Of a DNA stretch of 64,000 nt, positions 23,381 through 34,383 are shown one piece after another. The position numbers and the translations under genes are program-made. Each line of letters begins with the position of its first letter. Position 1 is the stretch's first letter. Location: contig VDFB02193867.1 of assembly GCA_007258455.2 (NCBI GenBank), positions 563,845,291 to 563,909,290 of the forward strand, given 5' to 3'. Under the pieces are notes generated by a model, which was not told where the DNA came from, searched no databases, and was given only the letters and a program-made list of their open reading frames with translations. The DNA comes from Sequoia sempervirens (lineage: Eukaryota; Streptophyta; Pinopsida; Cupressales; Cupressaceae).

Positions 23381-23691
23381 TGTAAAAACAGTCCCAAAAA
23401 TTAAAAAAAACATAACAGCAGTAATAAAACAGGGTAAAACAGGGCAAACAAAGTTGAAAATAAATATATATTCAAATCAGAAAACTGTGTATAGCAGCTG
23501 TTCTCAACACACATATATATAGCTATTACAACTTTGAAGCCTAGAAGCTTCTTGCTTTCTAGAAGACTCTAAAATCTAGAAACATCTTTTTACAACAACT
23601 TTCTTTTTAAATATTTTTATTTCAAAAAACAGCTACAGGAAGATTCTAGAAATATTATTTTATTTTTAGACAATCTTAATTATCTCTAACA
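23381..23691 (-). repeat. 3' LTR of the copia insertion
   Basis: Begins TGTTAGAGATAATT and ends TTTTTACA on the minus strand, 311 bp. It carries a perfect three-unit heat-shock element GAAGATTCTAGAA (23639-23651) and two-unit matches GAAGCTTC (23544-23551) and TTCTAGAA (23557-23564). Confidence 0.9.
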
Positions 23692-23794
23692 TCCCCCCCT
23701 TAAGATTGGCTAGAAAAATCAAAAGAGAGGGGAACATTATATGACTATCCCCCCTTAATGTTCACCTCAATCATGCCTAGCATGCCCCGTAGTT

Positions 23795-25810
23795 TCAAAA
23801 TTTGGCCTCAAGCATACTCTTAGTAAATATGTCTGCTGCTTGGTCTTCACTTGGACAAAATTGGAGATTAACAAAATTTGCTTGAACAAGATCCCGAATA
23901 TAGTGAACATCAATCTCAATGTGTTTTGTTTTAGCATGAAAAACAGGATTATTTGCAACTTGGATAGCACTTTGATTATCACAATACAAAGGAGTAGCTG
24001 AACTTTGTGCAAAACCAAGCTCAAATAAAAGATTTCGAATCCAAACTGCTTCTTTTCCAGCTTCTTTTGCTGCTCTATATTCTGCTTCACATGAGGACAA
24101 TGATGTAGTTGTTTGTTTTTTGCTGCTCCATGTAATTGGACCTGACCCAAGCTAAAAAATATAACCACCAGTAGATTTCCTGTCATCTATATCACCTCCC
24201 CAGTCTGAATCTGTAAAACCAATCAAAGAAACTGAGGACTTGTAACTATAATGTATACCATAGTAAATGGTTCCACGAATGTATCGCAAAATCCTTTTGG
24301 CAGCCAACCAATGGCTTTCTTTTGGTTCCTGCATAAATCTAGATACCATATTGACTGCAAAACAAATATCTAGTCTAGAATGTGTTAGATAAACCAAGCT
24401 ACCAACAAGTTGTCTATATAAAGTAGCATCCACCTTCTTGGAAGTACATTCCTTAGTAAGCTTAATCCTGGATTGAAAAGGAGTAGGGGCTGCCTTGCAT
24501 TCAAGCATTTTAAATTTTTCTAAAAGATCCAAAGCATATTTTGATTGAGAAATAAACAACCCATCATGAAGCCTACTAATTTGCAAGCCAAGAAAATAAT
24601 TTAATTCACCCAAATCACTCATATGAAATGCCCCTTAAGATCTGATTTCAAATCATTAATTAACCCAATATTTGGTGTAGCTATGAGTAAATCATCCAAA
24701 TAAACTACAACAAGAATAATGTCATTGTGCACTCTCTTTACATAAAGATTTGGATCTGATTTGCATTTTTGAAACCCATGAAGCTGAAAATACCTGTCTA
24801 TCTTCTCATTCCATGCTCTTGGTGCTTGTTTAAGCCCATAAAGTGACTTCTTTAATCTGCAAACAAGATTAGGATGTTGCTGATCTACAAAACTTGGTGG
24901 CTGATCCATATATATTTCTTCATATAAATCTCCATTTAAGAAAGCATTTTTTACATCCATTTGATGAATATGCCACCCAAGACTTGCAGCCAAAGAAAGA
25001 ATAATTCTAACTATATTCATTTTAATGACAGGAGCAAAAGTTTCTTCATAATCAACACCCTCTTTTTGATTAAATCCCTTAGCAACCAATCTAGCTTTAA
25101 ATTTTTCTATAGCACCATCTAATTTAAATTTTTTTTTATAAACCCATTTGCAACCAATTACATTCTTACCTTTGGGAAGTGGCACAAGTTCCCAAGTTTT
25201 ATTTTTCACCAAAGCATCATATTCTTCTTCCATAGCTTGCTCCCATTCTTTCTTCCCTATAGCTTCCTCATATGATCTTAGGTCATTTACTTGTAATACT
25301 TTGGCCATAAGAGCACTGCCATTCCTCGCTTGGATCTTTGAGCCTTGCCTATATATTTCTTCAACACTCCTTGTCTTTTGTCTAGCTGAAAAGTCATCTT
25401 CTTCATTATCACTACCTGTAGAAAATGTCTGATTACAAGCATTAGTTGTTTCATTTTCAATAGTATTTTCATCATTTGTAGAAGTGCACAACTCATCATC
25501 ATCGATATAGTCTCCATTTCTTTCTAAAATATCTAAAAAATGAGAAGCATTTGTTGTTGTAGAGTGAGAGGGAGTGGCTGTAAGTTGTGAATGCTCATCA
25601 AACTTCACATCTCTACTAACAAAAACCTTGTTTGTTGTCAAATCATATAACCTGTAAGCCTTTGATTCTTCACTATAACCCATAAACAAACACTTATGAC
25701 TCTTTGGTTCTAGCTTTTCCCTTTTTGCATCAGTAATGTGTGCCCAAGCAATACACCCAAATACTTTAAAATATCCAATGTGAGGTTTCTTACCACTCCA
25801 TGCTTCTTCA
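23795..25810 (-). pseudogene. copia pol 3' half: integrase end, reverse transcriptase, RNase H
   Basis: The segment starts inside the integrase (EEAWSGKKPHIGYFKVFG). It then gives copia RT blocks KWVYKKKFKLDG, FAPVIKMNIVRIIL, HQMDVKNAFLNGDL, LKKSLYGLKQAPRAW and the catalytic VVVYLDDLLIATP. RNase H follows with VGSLVYL..RLDICFAV, GFTDSDWGGDIDDRKSTGGY, SSCEAEYRA and EDQAADIFTK. A 1-bp deletion near 24620 (GHFI stop, where the frame of HMSDLGEL resumes) and a stop near 24153 break it. The reading ends about 100 bp before the polypurine tract, as expected for copia. Confidence 0.92.
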
Positions 25811-26307
25811 TAGTGATTTGTGTGAACCAGGATATCCTTCACTTTCAGGTGCCAGGTACCTTCTCTCTTTTATTGATGATTATAGCAGGAGAGTATGGGT
25901 TTATTTTCTTGAAAGGAAGAAAGAAGTGTTTGAAGTGTTTCAAAAATTTAAGGCATTAGTTGAAAATCAAAGTGGAAAAAGAATTAAATGTATATGGACG
26001 GATAATGGGGGTGAATATCGCAATTATGCATTTGAGTCATTTTGTGAAAATTATGGTATTAAGGTGCAAAGAACAGTTCCTTATACTCCTCAACAAAATG
26101 GGGTGGCTGAACGAATGAATAGAACTCTTTTAGAAATGGCTCGTTGTATGTTGCATTTTAAAAATTTGCATAATAAATTTTGGGGTTTGACTGTTTCTTG
26201 TGCTGCACATATTATAAATAGAATCCCCACCAAAACTCTCACAAATATCACCCCTGAAGAAGCATGGAGTGGTAAGAAACCTCACATTGGATATTTTAAA
26301 GTATTTG
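25811..26307 (+). pseudogene. inverted copia integrase fragment
   Basis: Opposite in strand to the rest of the insertion. Encodes the catalytic core: HSDLCEPG, LLSFIDDYSRRVWVYFL, IWTDNGGEY (second Asp), PQQNGVAERMNRTLLEMA (Glu). Its last 53 bp (26255-26307) are the exact reverse complement of 25810-25758, so integrase codons EEAWSGKKPHIGYFKVF occur twice head to head. No stop codons are present, which suggests recent origin. Confidence 0.9.
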
Positions 26308-26352
26308 TGTGCTGCACATATTATTTTTAGACAATCTTAATTATCTCTAACA
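26308..26352. other. templated filler and LTR stub at the insertion end
   Basis: tgtgctgcacatattat (26308-26324) is an exact second copy of 26199-26215 and overlaps by ttat the first bases of the 32-bp LTR end (26321-26352). Short templated filler of this kind marks template switching at the junction. Confidence 0.8.
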
Positions 26353-26998
26353 ATATGCGCATGCCACCACAATGTCCCTTCCTGTCCCGTGATGGTAAAA
26401 TTGTAGGTAAACTTATTCCCAGGGGTAATCAGACACTGCGTTATGTAGGCCGGTCCATCTGCCCAGCACGATCTCAACTGTCGTACTCCATGCCTGTAAA
26501 ATCATAAACAATTAAAGTCTCTAAGCAAATGGCCCTTTAATTTTAAAATTAATTGATACTTGAATATAATCTTTGTTACCAATGTAGAGTAACATTATAT
26601 GGTGCATTGTTCTGCACATGAACAACAAGATTATCCCCTTCACGCACGGTAATACACGTGCCGGGATAGTGTCCATTCACTGTTACAAGCGTCTGCGTGT
26701 TGCATACTCTAGTCACGCTCTGCGTTCCAATCTGTAACAAGGTAAACATCATATCTTAGCTCATACTGAATACGGATCATTACATCTGGCGTATGTAACT
26801 CTTAGGCTTCTAAAGAATGGTTGAAACAAAGTCACAGTGAAATTGTGGTGGACAAGGGCTGTAGAAGCCACCCATGGTGCTACCAGAATTAAACAAAGAA
26901 GCGAGCTTAATCTCAGCACACTTGATAACCTTGCCATGCTCGATACTTTACGAGCAACGCGGCTTAAACTTATGGAGATATTTAGAAAACCCGTAGCT

Positions 26999-27006
26999 TA
27001 TTTATA
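26999..27006 (-). promoter_or_regulatory. TATA box of the laccase gene
   Basis: TATAAATA on the minus strand lies 62 bases upstream of the ATG. The surrounding block GTATAAATAAGCT is conserved upstream of the laccase fragment at 14742, which supports it as the core promoter. Confidence 0.7.
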
Positions 27007-29679
27007 CATCCAAAGCACGGGAAACACACGATTACGCACAGTTGCTTTCTGATTGCGCTTCCCTAACTACTCATTTAGGAAAGCATGGTAAGATATTGAA
27101 AAGGTCCACTGCATTGGATTACCGTAAGGAGTAGGAAAACATGTATGCCAGATCATTAATTCTTATTTCTATTGAAAAAATTTGCTTCTCCGTTCTTTCG
27201 TCCTGATGCTTTGTTTAGGACAATGGAACCGCATTTACAAAATGCGGCGACATCGGCGACGAAAATCTAGTTGCAATTTCCGGGTCAGCAAATGATTCTA
27301 TAGTTGTATTTGGTACAAATGTGCTAGGTAAGTAGCTGGAATCCAAAATGCTTTCATTTTTTTATTTATTTTTATCAAAGTCGTATTTATTTTAATTTCA
27401 ATGTGAATAGTTAAGTATAAAATTCTATGGTAAATAAAGGGTATGTTTACGGAATTGAAGTTTCCAATCGTTACCTTCATTTGTTTTAGTAAATTACCTC
27501 ATTTTTAAACATAATTGTGAAGCTCTCAACAATGGTGAATCACCTAGTTGAAGCTTTCAACTATGGTCAATTATTTTGACTGTAATTTTATAAAACTAAT
27601 TGTGAAGCTTTTAATTATAAGGAATCATCTCCTTATCTTAAAATTAAAATTTTAAAATTTGATATAAAATAGTTTAAATTCGTAATTATCTATTTAATTT
27701 TAGAATTATTATTTACGCCGAAGGCGTATCCAATGTGAGGAAGAGCGAGCTACAATTGAAGATCAAAGTTTGTATTGTTTGTCGTACCATGGGAGTCAAT
27801 TAAAATTTTGTCCTCTGTCTGACGCTTTCCACTGTTTTATATCCTTTTAAATGCGTCACCATCAAGACATTAAATCATTCATCTTTCCTTGCAGTTTTCA
27901 CATCGGTGTCAGAAACTTTACCTTTAGCAAATCATAAGTATGCTCTTCTCTGCATCTTCCTTGATTTTCTGCTAGTGCCAAAAATAGATTACAACTCATT
28001 AGCACTTTCCAAATATAGTCATACAACTGCCAAATATTTTAAAATTTCATTCAACTGCTCAAGGATATAATCTTTTTTGGACTATCTTCCTGTAAAGGGG
28101 CTTTAATTACAAAGATCTAGTTCGCCTTAGCAGCCTTGTCCTGAGCTCTCCATTGATGACATGTCGGATGAAGGTAAGTAGACTGTAAAACTAGAATCTT
28201 CAACCTCCTCAAAACAATATGCTACATAATTTCCTCCTTGCATTGAATAAATCATTGTTTTCGTGTAGATCTCTCCGTTCAACTATTTTGTGGCGAATTT
28301 TGAAAGCGGAACAACTTAAATGGAACACAGACGATTTGCATTTTTACTTATTTATTTTAGGAAACAAATAGTTTGTTTTTATTTTTTTCAAGAAACAAAT
28401 AGTTTGTTCGTGCTATGCACATGGTTAGTCATGGTCGTGACTCTTAATTTTGTAGTTGCTTTGTAAAGATTTAAATAAAAATCCAGACATATTTCAAAAA
28501 TATCCTACATTTGAAGGAAAATATCCTACTTTTTAATTTGAGAATTTGGTTTATGTATTTCATTAAAGATTGTTGAAGAAAATGAACATCACCAGTGGTT
28601 GCAATATCCTCAATAGTGTTACTTGCAAAAAATGAAACAATCTATAGAGTAATGATGTCAGTATGTTAAAGAATGGGTATAACAACCAACCTAGGTGATT
28701 AAGGAAATAGTGGCACTTTAACCTATATAGTATGTGTGTTGTGTTGTTCAAAAACTAACCCCCAATGACAAACTTCTTTGCAAGTCACTGGACCATCAAA
28801 TATAAATTCAACAAAAACAATAATGGATTAGAAACTTTATTGATTTTACCATAATTGTATCAATAGATTTGCTGCAACCCTTGCTATCGCTAGCTCCTCT
28901 ATTAGAAAGAAGACATGACCAAGTTTTTTGGACTAAGTCTAATAAGAAAAAGGTGAAAAAATCAACAACAAATTGACTCTAGGAAAAATACCTTCAGGAT
29001 GGGCTAACTTGTGCAAAGTTGTTGGGAGCAATCATGATTGGTGCAGAGATCTTGAATCCTAATATACTGGTTAAAAAATCTACATGCCTTACATCTACCA
29101 AAAATCTTGGATGAAGTTGATTAGTATTGAACAACTCTTTTGATTTCAACGGCGGTCACTGACTGTGCAATAAAAATCTCATGACAAAAGGTAAGTATGG
29201 AGGAAATATCGGATTGCGGCGGTGAAAGTATTAGGTGAGATTGAAGGTAGCAGTAAATACCATGTGAAGTTTTGCAACTAGCAGGACCGCACCAAACAGT
29301 AAATGCAAATCTCTGAAGCGGTGTGTGAGCAAAAATGAATGCGTAAAACTGAAATGGGAAACAAAAAAATGTGTAATAGCAAATAGCAAAGATTGTTTTG
29401 ATTTAAATGAGTCCTCAAACAATGTTTCTTTAGTAAAAGAGATGGGTTGTGATGCTAGTTCCTCATAATCAAAGTTACAGTTCTTTGTTAAGACCATTCT
29501 ACATGGATGCACTATAGTCCTCCATGCTAGCTTGAGTGATACAGTTAAATATATGTGCGTAGAACTAACATATAGTTAAAACTTGCAATAGCACCTTTAA
29601 AACAATTCTAGATGGACCCATTTAACTGTATATAAGTTACAGTTCTTTGTTAGGGCCATTCTAGATGGACGCATTGAAC
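27007..29679. other. spacer between laccase promoter and level 1 copia element
   Basis: No gene recognised. Small repeats: aggaaacaaatagtttgtt twice near 28359-28410, and a 40-bp block (gttacagttctttgtta...ccattcta) at about 29474-29513 recurring at 29635-29675 with a partial third copy near 29601. Minus-strand ORFs of 93 and 85 codons around the latter share the words RMxLTKNCN only because of this repeat. Confidence 0.45.
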
Positions 29680-30390
29680 TGTTGGAAAATTGATTGTCCC
29701 TGAGCCTCTTCTCATTGGCACCTACCTGTCTAAGGTGTTTGATGCCTATAGCTGAAAGATTGTTTTGGGGATTGCCTTCCCCACTTGCTCCTAATGTGCA
29801 CTTGAAGATTGCAGTAGAATTAATGAAGTTAGAATTTTTTGAATTCCAATTCAATGCTGGTAGGTGATTTCAAATTTGAGAGGGAATGTTTGTTGAAGAC
29901 AAAAAGAATGAAGGCAGATTATTTTGTCAGTTGAAAAGACTCAGTTGTAAATCTGGAGAAGTTGAATTCCTAAGCAGTAGTAGTTTGAAGGGAATGTTCT
30001 TTATTCTTTATGTGATTCAAAGAATGATTTTTTGTGTGAGCTTCTGAAAGCTCCTGAATAGTAGTAGTTGTTTGTTTTGTGTGTGAGTAGAGTTTCTCTT
30101 GAAGAGCTCTATGTAGCTCATGCCAATGAGCTCCTAGTAGCTCCTGAAGTTATCTATTTTTGGTTGAGCAGTTGATTGCTCCCAACAGATTGAAGTTCAT
30201 AGCTTAGATTTAGCTTTTAGTAGTTTAAGTTTTTTATCTTTCCTGTATTGTTCATTTTAAGTTATTGAATAGGAAGCAAAGTTTTGATTTGTGTATTTCC
30301 AGTTTGGTTGGAAAACAAAGTAGCAGCTCTTTGTGGATTTCGTTTTGTTTAAAAATTTGACATAGTATAAAAGCATTAGAAGTCTTTACA
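29680..30390 (+). repeat. 5' LTR of level 1 copia
   Basis: 711 bp, TGTTGGAAAA to TCTTTACA. It pairs with 57336-58068. It contains several copies of the word agctcctga or close variants (30050-30150) that also fill the integrase-RT hinge of the same element. Confidence 0.93.
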
Positions 30391-30403
30391 TGGTATCAGA
30401 GCC
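30391..30403 (+). promoter_or_regulatory. primer-binding site (initiator tRNA-Met type)
   Basis: TGGTATCAGAGCC directly abuts the LTR end, the canonical copia primer site. Confidence 0.92.
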
Positions 30404-30469
30404 ATAGGCCCCATTTCCTAATGAGTTAGGGAATTTTTTTTCTAGGTATTGAGTTCTTGTGCATGAGAA

Positions 30470-31430
30470 ATGGCTGGAGATGAAGGAAAGAGCTGGTAGT
30501 GGCAACTGTCCTTTAATGGATAGAACTATGATGTTTGGGAAAATAAGATGAAGACCATTATGGTCGCAAATGATTTGTGGGAGTTTGTGGTTAATGGGTT
30601 CAATGATGTGACTGACCCAATATTATATGTTGTGCTTACAAATAACCAGAAGAACCAGTTGAAGGAATTAATGAGGAAAGATACTAAGGCATTGAGTTTG
30701 ATAGAAGCAGCCTTGATAGAGGCCATTTTTCCCAGAATAGCAACAACTAACTATGCAAAGGAATTTAGGGAAATCCTCTAGAAAAACTACAAAGGAACTA
30801 ACAAGGTCAGATTGGTGAGGCTCTAGATGCTTCGAAGAGAGTTTGAGACTCTTGAAATGAAGGACAGTGAGTCCATCTCAGTTTTCCACACAAGACTCTC
30901 AAGTTTTCTAAGCCAGTTGAGATTGAATGCTGAGATCATTGATGATCAAAGGATTGTGGAGAAAGTCCTCAGGAGCTTACCCATGAAGTTTGATGTAGTG
31001 GTGATTTTCATTGAAGAGGAAAACGATCTCACAATGTTGTCTATTGATGAGCTGATAGGTTCTCTGCAAACCCATGAGCAACGCCTAAATAGGTCTCTAA
31101 GTTCCTCCCAAGAGCAAGCTTTTAAAGCTCAGTCAAATGCAAGAGGAAGGGGGAGATCTAGACATGGTAATGCTAGAGAAGAGAGATCAGCATGAGAAAA
31201 TAGCCAAAAGGGAGCGCACAACTCTTAGACCAGCTCTCGAAGAGGTAAGAAGAACAGCATTTCAAACTAGAAGAATAACAAGAGCAATGTACAATGCTAC
31301 TGCTATCATAAGTTCAGCCATTATCCAAGTGAATGTTGGACAAAGCAACGTGATCAGTCAAAACAAAGTGCAAATGTGGATGATTTGAATTATGTGGCTA
31401 AAGGAAACTAGTTCATAGCCTTCATCATGT
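30470..31430 (+). pseudogene. gag: copia gag
   Basis: Frame from ATG 30470 (MAGDEGKSW). Typical copia gag words are NYDVWENKMKTIMVANDLWEFV, SISVFHTRLSSFLSQLR and KVLRSLPMKFD. A zinc-knuckle remnant is near 31290-31345 (QCYCYHKFSHYPSEC, first Cys pair displaced). Stops at SW*W, FNG*NYD, EIL*KN and VRL*MLR all fit CAG to TAG or TGG to TAG. The same frame runs on into protease. Confidence 0.85.
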
Positions 31431-32812
31431 GCAACATTAGTGAAGAAGGCAGCCTCGGAGTCTAGTATTTGGACAATAGTTGCAGCAACCACATGAGTGG
31501 TAATGAAAGTACTTTTTCTTTCATTGACAAAAATGTAAAGTCTGAAATCAGAATGGGGAACAATGGAGTAGTTTTTATTGTTGGAAGAGGATCTATTATG
31601 ATTCGCAACAAGCAAGGTGAGAAGAAGGAGATACATAATGTATTTCTTGCTCCTGGGTTAAAGCACAACCTAATGAGTGTTGGTCAGCTGATCCAAAATG
31701 GATACAAAGTGCTAATGGAGAAGGTTCAATGCGTCATTTATGACAAGAATGAGAGGAAGAAGGTGTTTGTAGCAGTCCAAATGACAAAGAACCAAATGTT
31801 TCCGTTGAAGATTGAGACGTGTTTCTCATCTCAATTTGTTGTTGCACCTCTCATGAATAGAGAATGTACAACAGTACATCATGTAGCACTCAAGAGCACC
31901 ATTCAAGATCCCTCCAAGCTATGGCATCTCAAGTATGGACATTTAGGCTATGTTGGTTTGAGTCTTTTGTCCAAGAATAGAATGATTGATGGTTTGTCAA
32001 GGATAGTAGAGTCTAATGTTAGATGTGAGGCTTGCATTTTGGGCAAGCAACATAGGCAGCCCTTTCAATTGAGCAACTCTACAAGGGCAAGAGAACCATT
32101 GGAACTCGTGCATATGGATTTGGTAGGCCCTATACAAATCATTTATGTTCGTAAAAGCAGATTTTTTATGACCTTCATTGATGGTTACAACCGTAAGACA
32201 TGGGTCTATTTTTTGCAACATAAATTTGAAGCTTTTGATAAGTTCTTTTTGTTTAAGGCCCAAGATAAAAAGGAGAGTGGACATGTTCTTAAGGTCCTAT
32301 GGTCAAATCGAGGAGAGTATACCTCTAATTTTTTTGTTAATTTTTGCAAGAAAAATGGCATGAAGAAGGAGCTAACAGCCAGTTATACTCTGTATCAAAA
32401 TGGAGTGGCTGAGAGGAAGAATAGGACCATCATGGAGATGACAAGGAGCATGATGAAAGCAAAGGGACTCCCTATTGAATATTGGGGAGAGGTTGCAACA
32501 ACTATTTATTTGATTAATAGAAGTCCAACAAAGGTGGTTCGCGACAAGATACCTCAAGAGGCATGGACAAGACACAAGTGGATAGTTGAGCGCTTGAGAG
32601 TGTTCAGGTGTGTAGCATATGCACATATGCCTAAAGAAAAGAGGCAAAAATTGGATGACAAAGGTGAAAAATGCATTTTCATGAGCTATACAATCATTAG
32701 TAGGGACATGGATTTCCTAGAAGACAAGGCATGGGATGGAGTGGTAGATTCTGACAGCTCAGAACTGCTTCTAACAACTCTTGAAGAAGCAAAAATAGAA
32801 CATGGCATTTAG
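31431..32812 (+). pseudogene. copia protease and integrase
   Basis: The protease site reads YLDNSCSNHMSG (DSG expected, here DNS). Integrase has the HHCC finger (LWHLKYGHLGY ... RCEACILGKQ), first Asp in VHMDLVGP, and Glu in QNGVAERKNRT. The second Asp is gone: LWSNRGEY, where Asp to Asn and loss of one Gly are seen. The longest open piece is 447 codons. Catalytic loss plus the stop after HGI make it inactive. Confidence 0.88.
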
Positions 32813-33241
32813 CAAGATGAGCCTGCAGATGCTCCTGAAAGCATCAGTCAAGCTCGTAAAGAGCTCCTGAGAGCTCCTCAAAGCACCTGACGACTCCTGA
32901 TGGCTCCTAAAGCCGAAAGATAGTTAGCAACATAGTCAGGAAGATTGTCACAGTCAACCAGAGGATTGGCTCCTTAAGCTACTGGTCGAGCTCCTGAAAG
33001 CTCCCAAAAGCTCCTAAAAGCTCTTGAAGTGAGCAGACAGAAAGGAAAGCAATCAGAGACAACCAGAAGATTGGCTCTTGAAAGCTCCAAAAGATCAGAT
33101 CCTAAAGAGCCCCTAAGAGCTCCTAAAAGCTCCATAAGAGCTCTTGAAATTGCCGATAGAGCTCCTGAAAGCTCTCGATAGCTCCTGAACCTACCTGCTC
33201 AGCACAACAATGAAAGTTCAGAACCACCTCTCGCCTCCCTA
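32813..33241 (+). repeat. agctcctga-rich hinge between integrase and RT
   Basis: About 15 diverged copies of agctcctga/agctcctaa are spread over 32830-33195, in the part of pol that links integrase to RT. The same word is abundant in both LTRs of this element. Stops are frequent, but the flanking frames are in register (33242 and 30470 share the frame). Confidence 0.75.
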
Positions 33242-34383
33242 ATGCCAAAGAAGACCAAGAGTCTAAGGAAGATCTACCAGAATGAAAGGTATGATGAAGA
33301 ATTTGATGAGAGTGTGAATTTTGCATTATTTTCTCATGGTGATCTAATTTATTTTAAAATTGTGAAAGAGGAGAAATGGTGTGAGGCCATGGATAAGGAG
33401 ATAGATGCAATAGAGAAGAACAACACATGGGAGTTAATAGATTTTCCTCCCAACAAGCAAGCTATTAGGGTGAAATGGGTCTACAAGACCAAATGTAGTG
33501 CCGAAGGAAGGATAGACTAACACAAGGAAAGATTAGTTGTCAAGGGGTACAAACAACAGCTTGGGAGAAATTATAATGAGACATTTTCCCCTGTTGCAAG
33601 GATGGAAACCATGCGGGTAGTTATAGCAATCATAGCCCAGCACGTGTGGAAGGTATTTCAAATGGATGTGAAGTTTTCCTTCCTTAATGGAGTGTTGAAT
33701 GAAGAGGTTTATGTGGAGTAGCCATTCGGATATGAAATTTTGGGTCAAGAACACAAGGTGTATAGCCTAAAGAAAGCTCTTTATGGGCTAAAGCAAGCTC
33801 CACGGGCATGGTACACCAAGATTGACTCATATTTGATGAGCAATGGCTTTAGCAAAAGTGATGGTGAGCCCACTCTTTACATTAAAGCAACAAATGGTAA
33901 GGTTTTGATTGTTGTCTTATATGTTGATGATTTAGTTTTTACTAGGGATGATGATTTCCTCATTGTTGATTTTAAAGAGGCTATAAAAAGAGAGTGTGAA
34001 ATGATAGATTTAGGTCTCTTGATATATTTTCTAGGAATAAAAGTAAAACAAATGAATGATGGTATATTTATCTCTCAAGAAAAATATACAAATGAGATCT
34101 TGAAGAGATTTAGGATAATTGAAAGCAAGTCTGCCCCAACACCAACAACCATAGGTCTGAAGTTGAGCAAGGAAGATTGTGGCAACAATGTGGATCCAAC
34201 CCTGTTTAAGAGTTTGGTTGGAAGCCTAATGTATTTAATAGAAACTAGGCCTGATATAATGTACAGTGTGAGTCTTATTTCCAGGTTTATGGAGAATCCA
34301 CAATACACCCATTGACGAGCGGGTAAAAGAATCCTGAGGTATGTGAAAGGCACCAAAGGATATGGCATTTTGTACACAACAAT
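33242..34383 (+). pseudogene. copia reverse transcriptase and start of RNase H
   Basis: RT blocks: [65 protein letters not shown], the catalytic VVLYVDDLVFT near 33910, and LKLSKEDCGN..SLVGSLMYLIETRPDIMYSVSLIS. Stops after RID, YVE and YTH (expected K/Q/W) break it. RNase H begins at RILRYVKGTKGYGILYTT and is cut by the level 2 insertion. Confidence 0.9.

Larger units (their letters stand above)
23381..26352 (-). mobile_element. rearranged Ty1/copia insertion in laccase exon 3
   Basis: A 2972-bp insertion is bounded by the 5-bp duplication ATATG (23376-23380 and 26353-26357). From left: a complete 311-bp LTR (23381-23691), polypurine tract (minus AAGGGGGGGA, 23692-23702), a minus-strand 3' half of pol, an inverted plus-strand integrase segment, filler, and 32 bp of the outer end of the other LTR (26321-26352, identical to 23660-23691). 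gag, protease and primer site are missing. Intact termini and duplication imply integrase-mediated insertion. Confidence 0.92.
20152..26937 (-). pseudogene. laccase gene, six exons, disrupted by transposon and frameshift
   Basis: Secreted multicopper oxidase that oxidises monolignols in the cell wall. Exons (minus): 26937-26836 (ATG, signal peptide MARLSS...APWVAS), 26731-26580, 26493-26353 continuing at 23375-23272, 21598-21470, 21378-20453 and 20282-20152 (stop TAG after PDLPQC). All introns are GT-AG. Exons 2, 3 (after removing the insertion) and 4 are 152, 245 and 129 bp, sizes I recall as typical of plant laccases. Copper ligand motifs are all there: HWHG, WWHAH, HPIHLHGHDF, HCHFESHSELGFEM. 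The whole would be about 561 residues. Two lesions inactivate it: a copia element inside exon 3, and a missing base near 21113 (GGATTC where the frame needs one more base). No premature stop was seen otherwise, so loss is probably recent. Confidence 0.92.

Noticed and set aside
27030..27070. Possible MYB AC element upstream of laccase (ccctaactac)
   Set aside because: One mismatch to ACCTAAC and a single occurrence. Not enough.
29675..29679. Perfect 5-bp target duplication for level 1 copia
   Set aside because: Left flank TGAAC and right flank GAACT share only GAAC in shifted register, so I do not claim a clean duplication.
29231..29854. Two minus-strand ORFs sharing RMxLTKNCN as paralogous genes
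   Set aside because: The shared words come from a 40-bp noncoding repeat. The rest of the ORFs differ completely.
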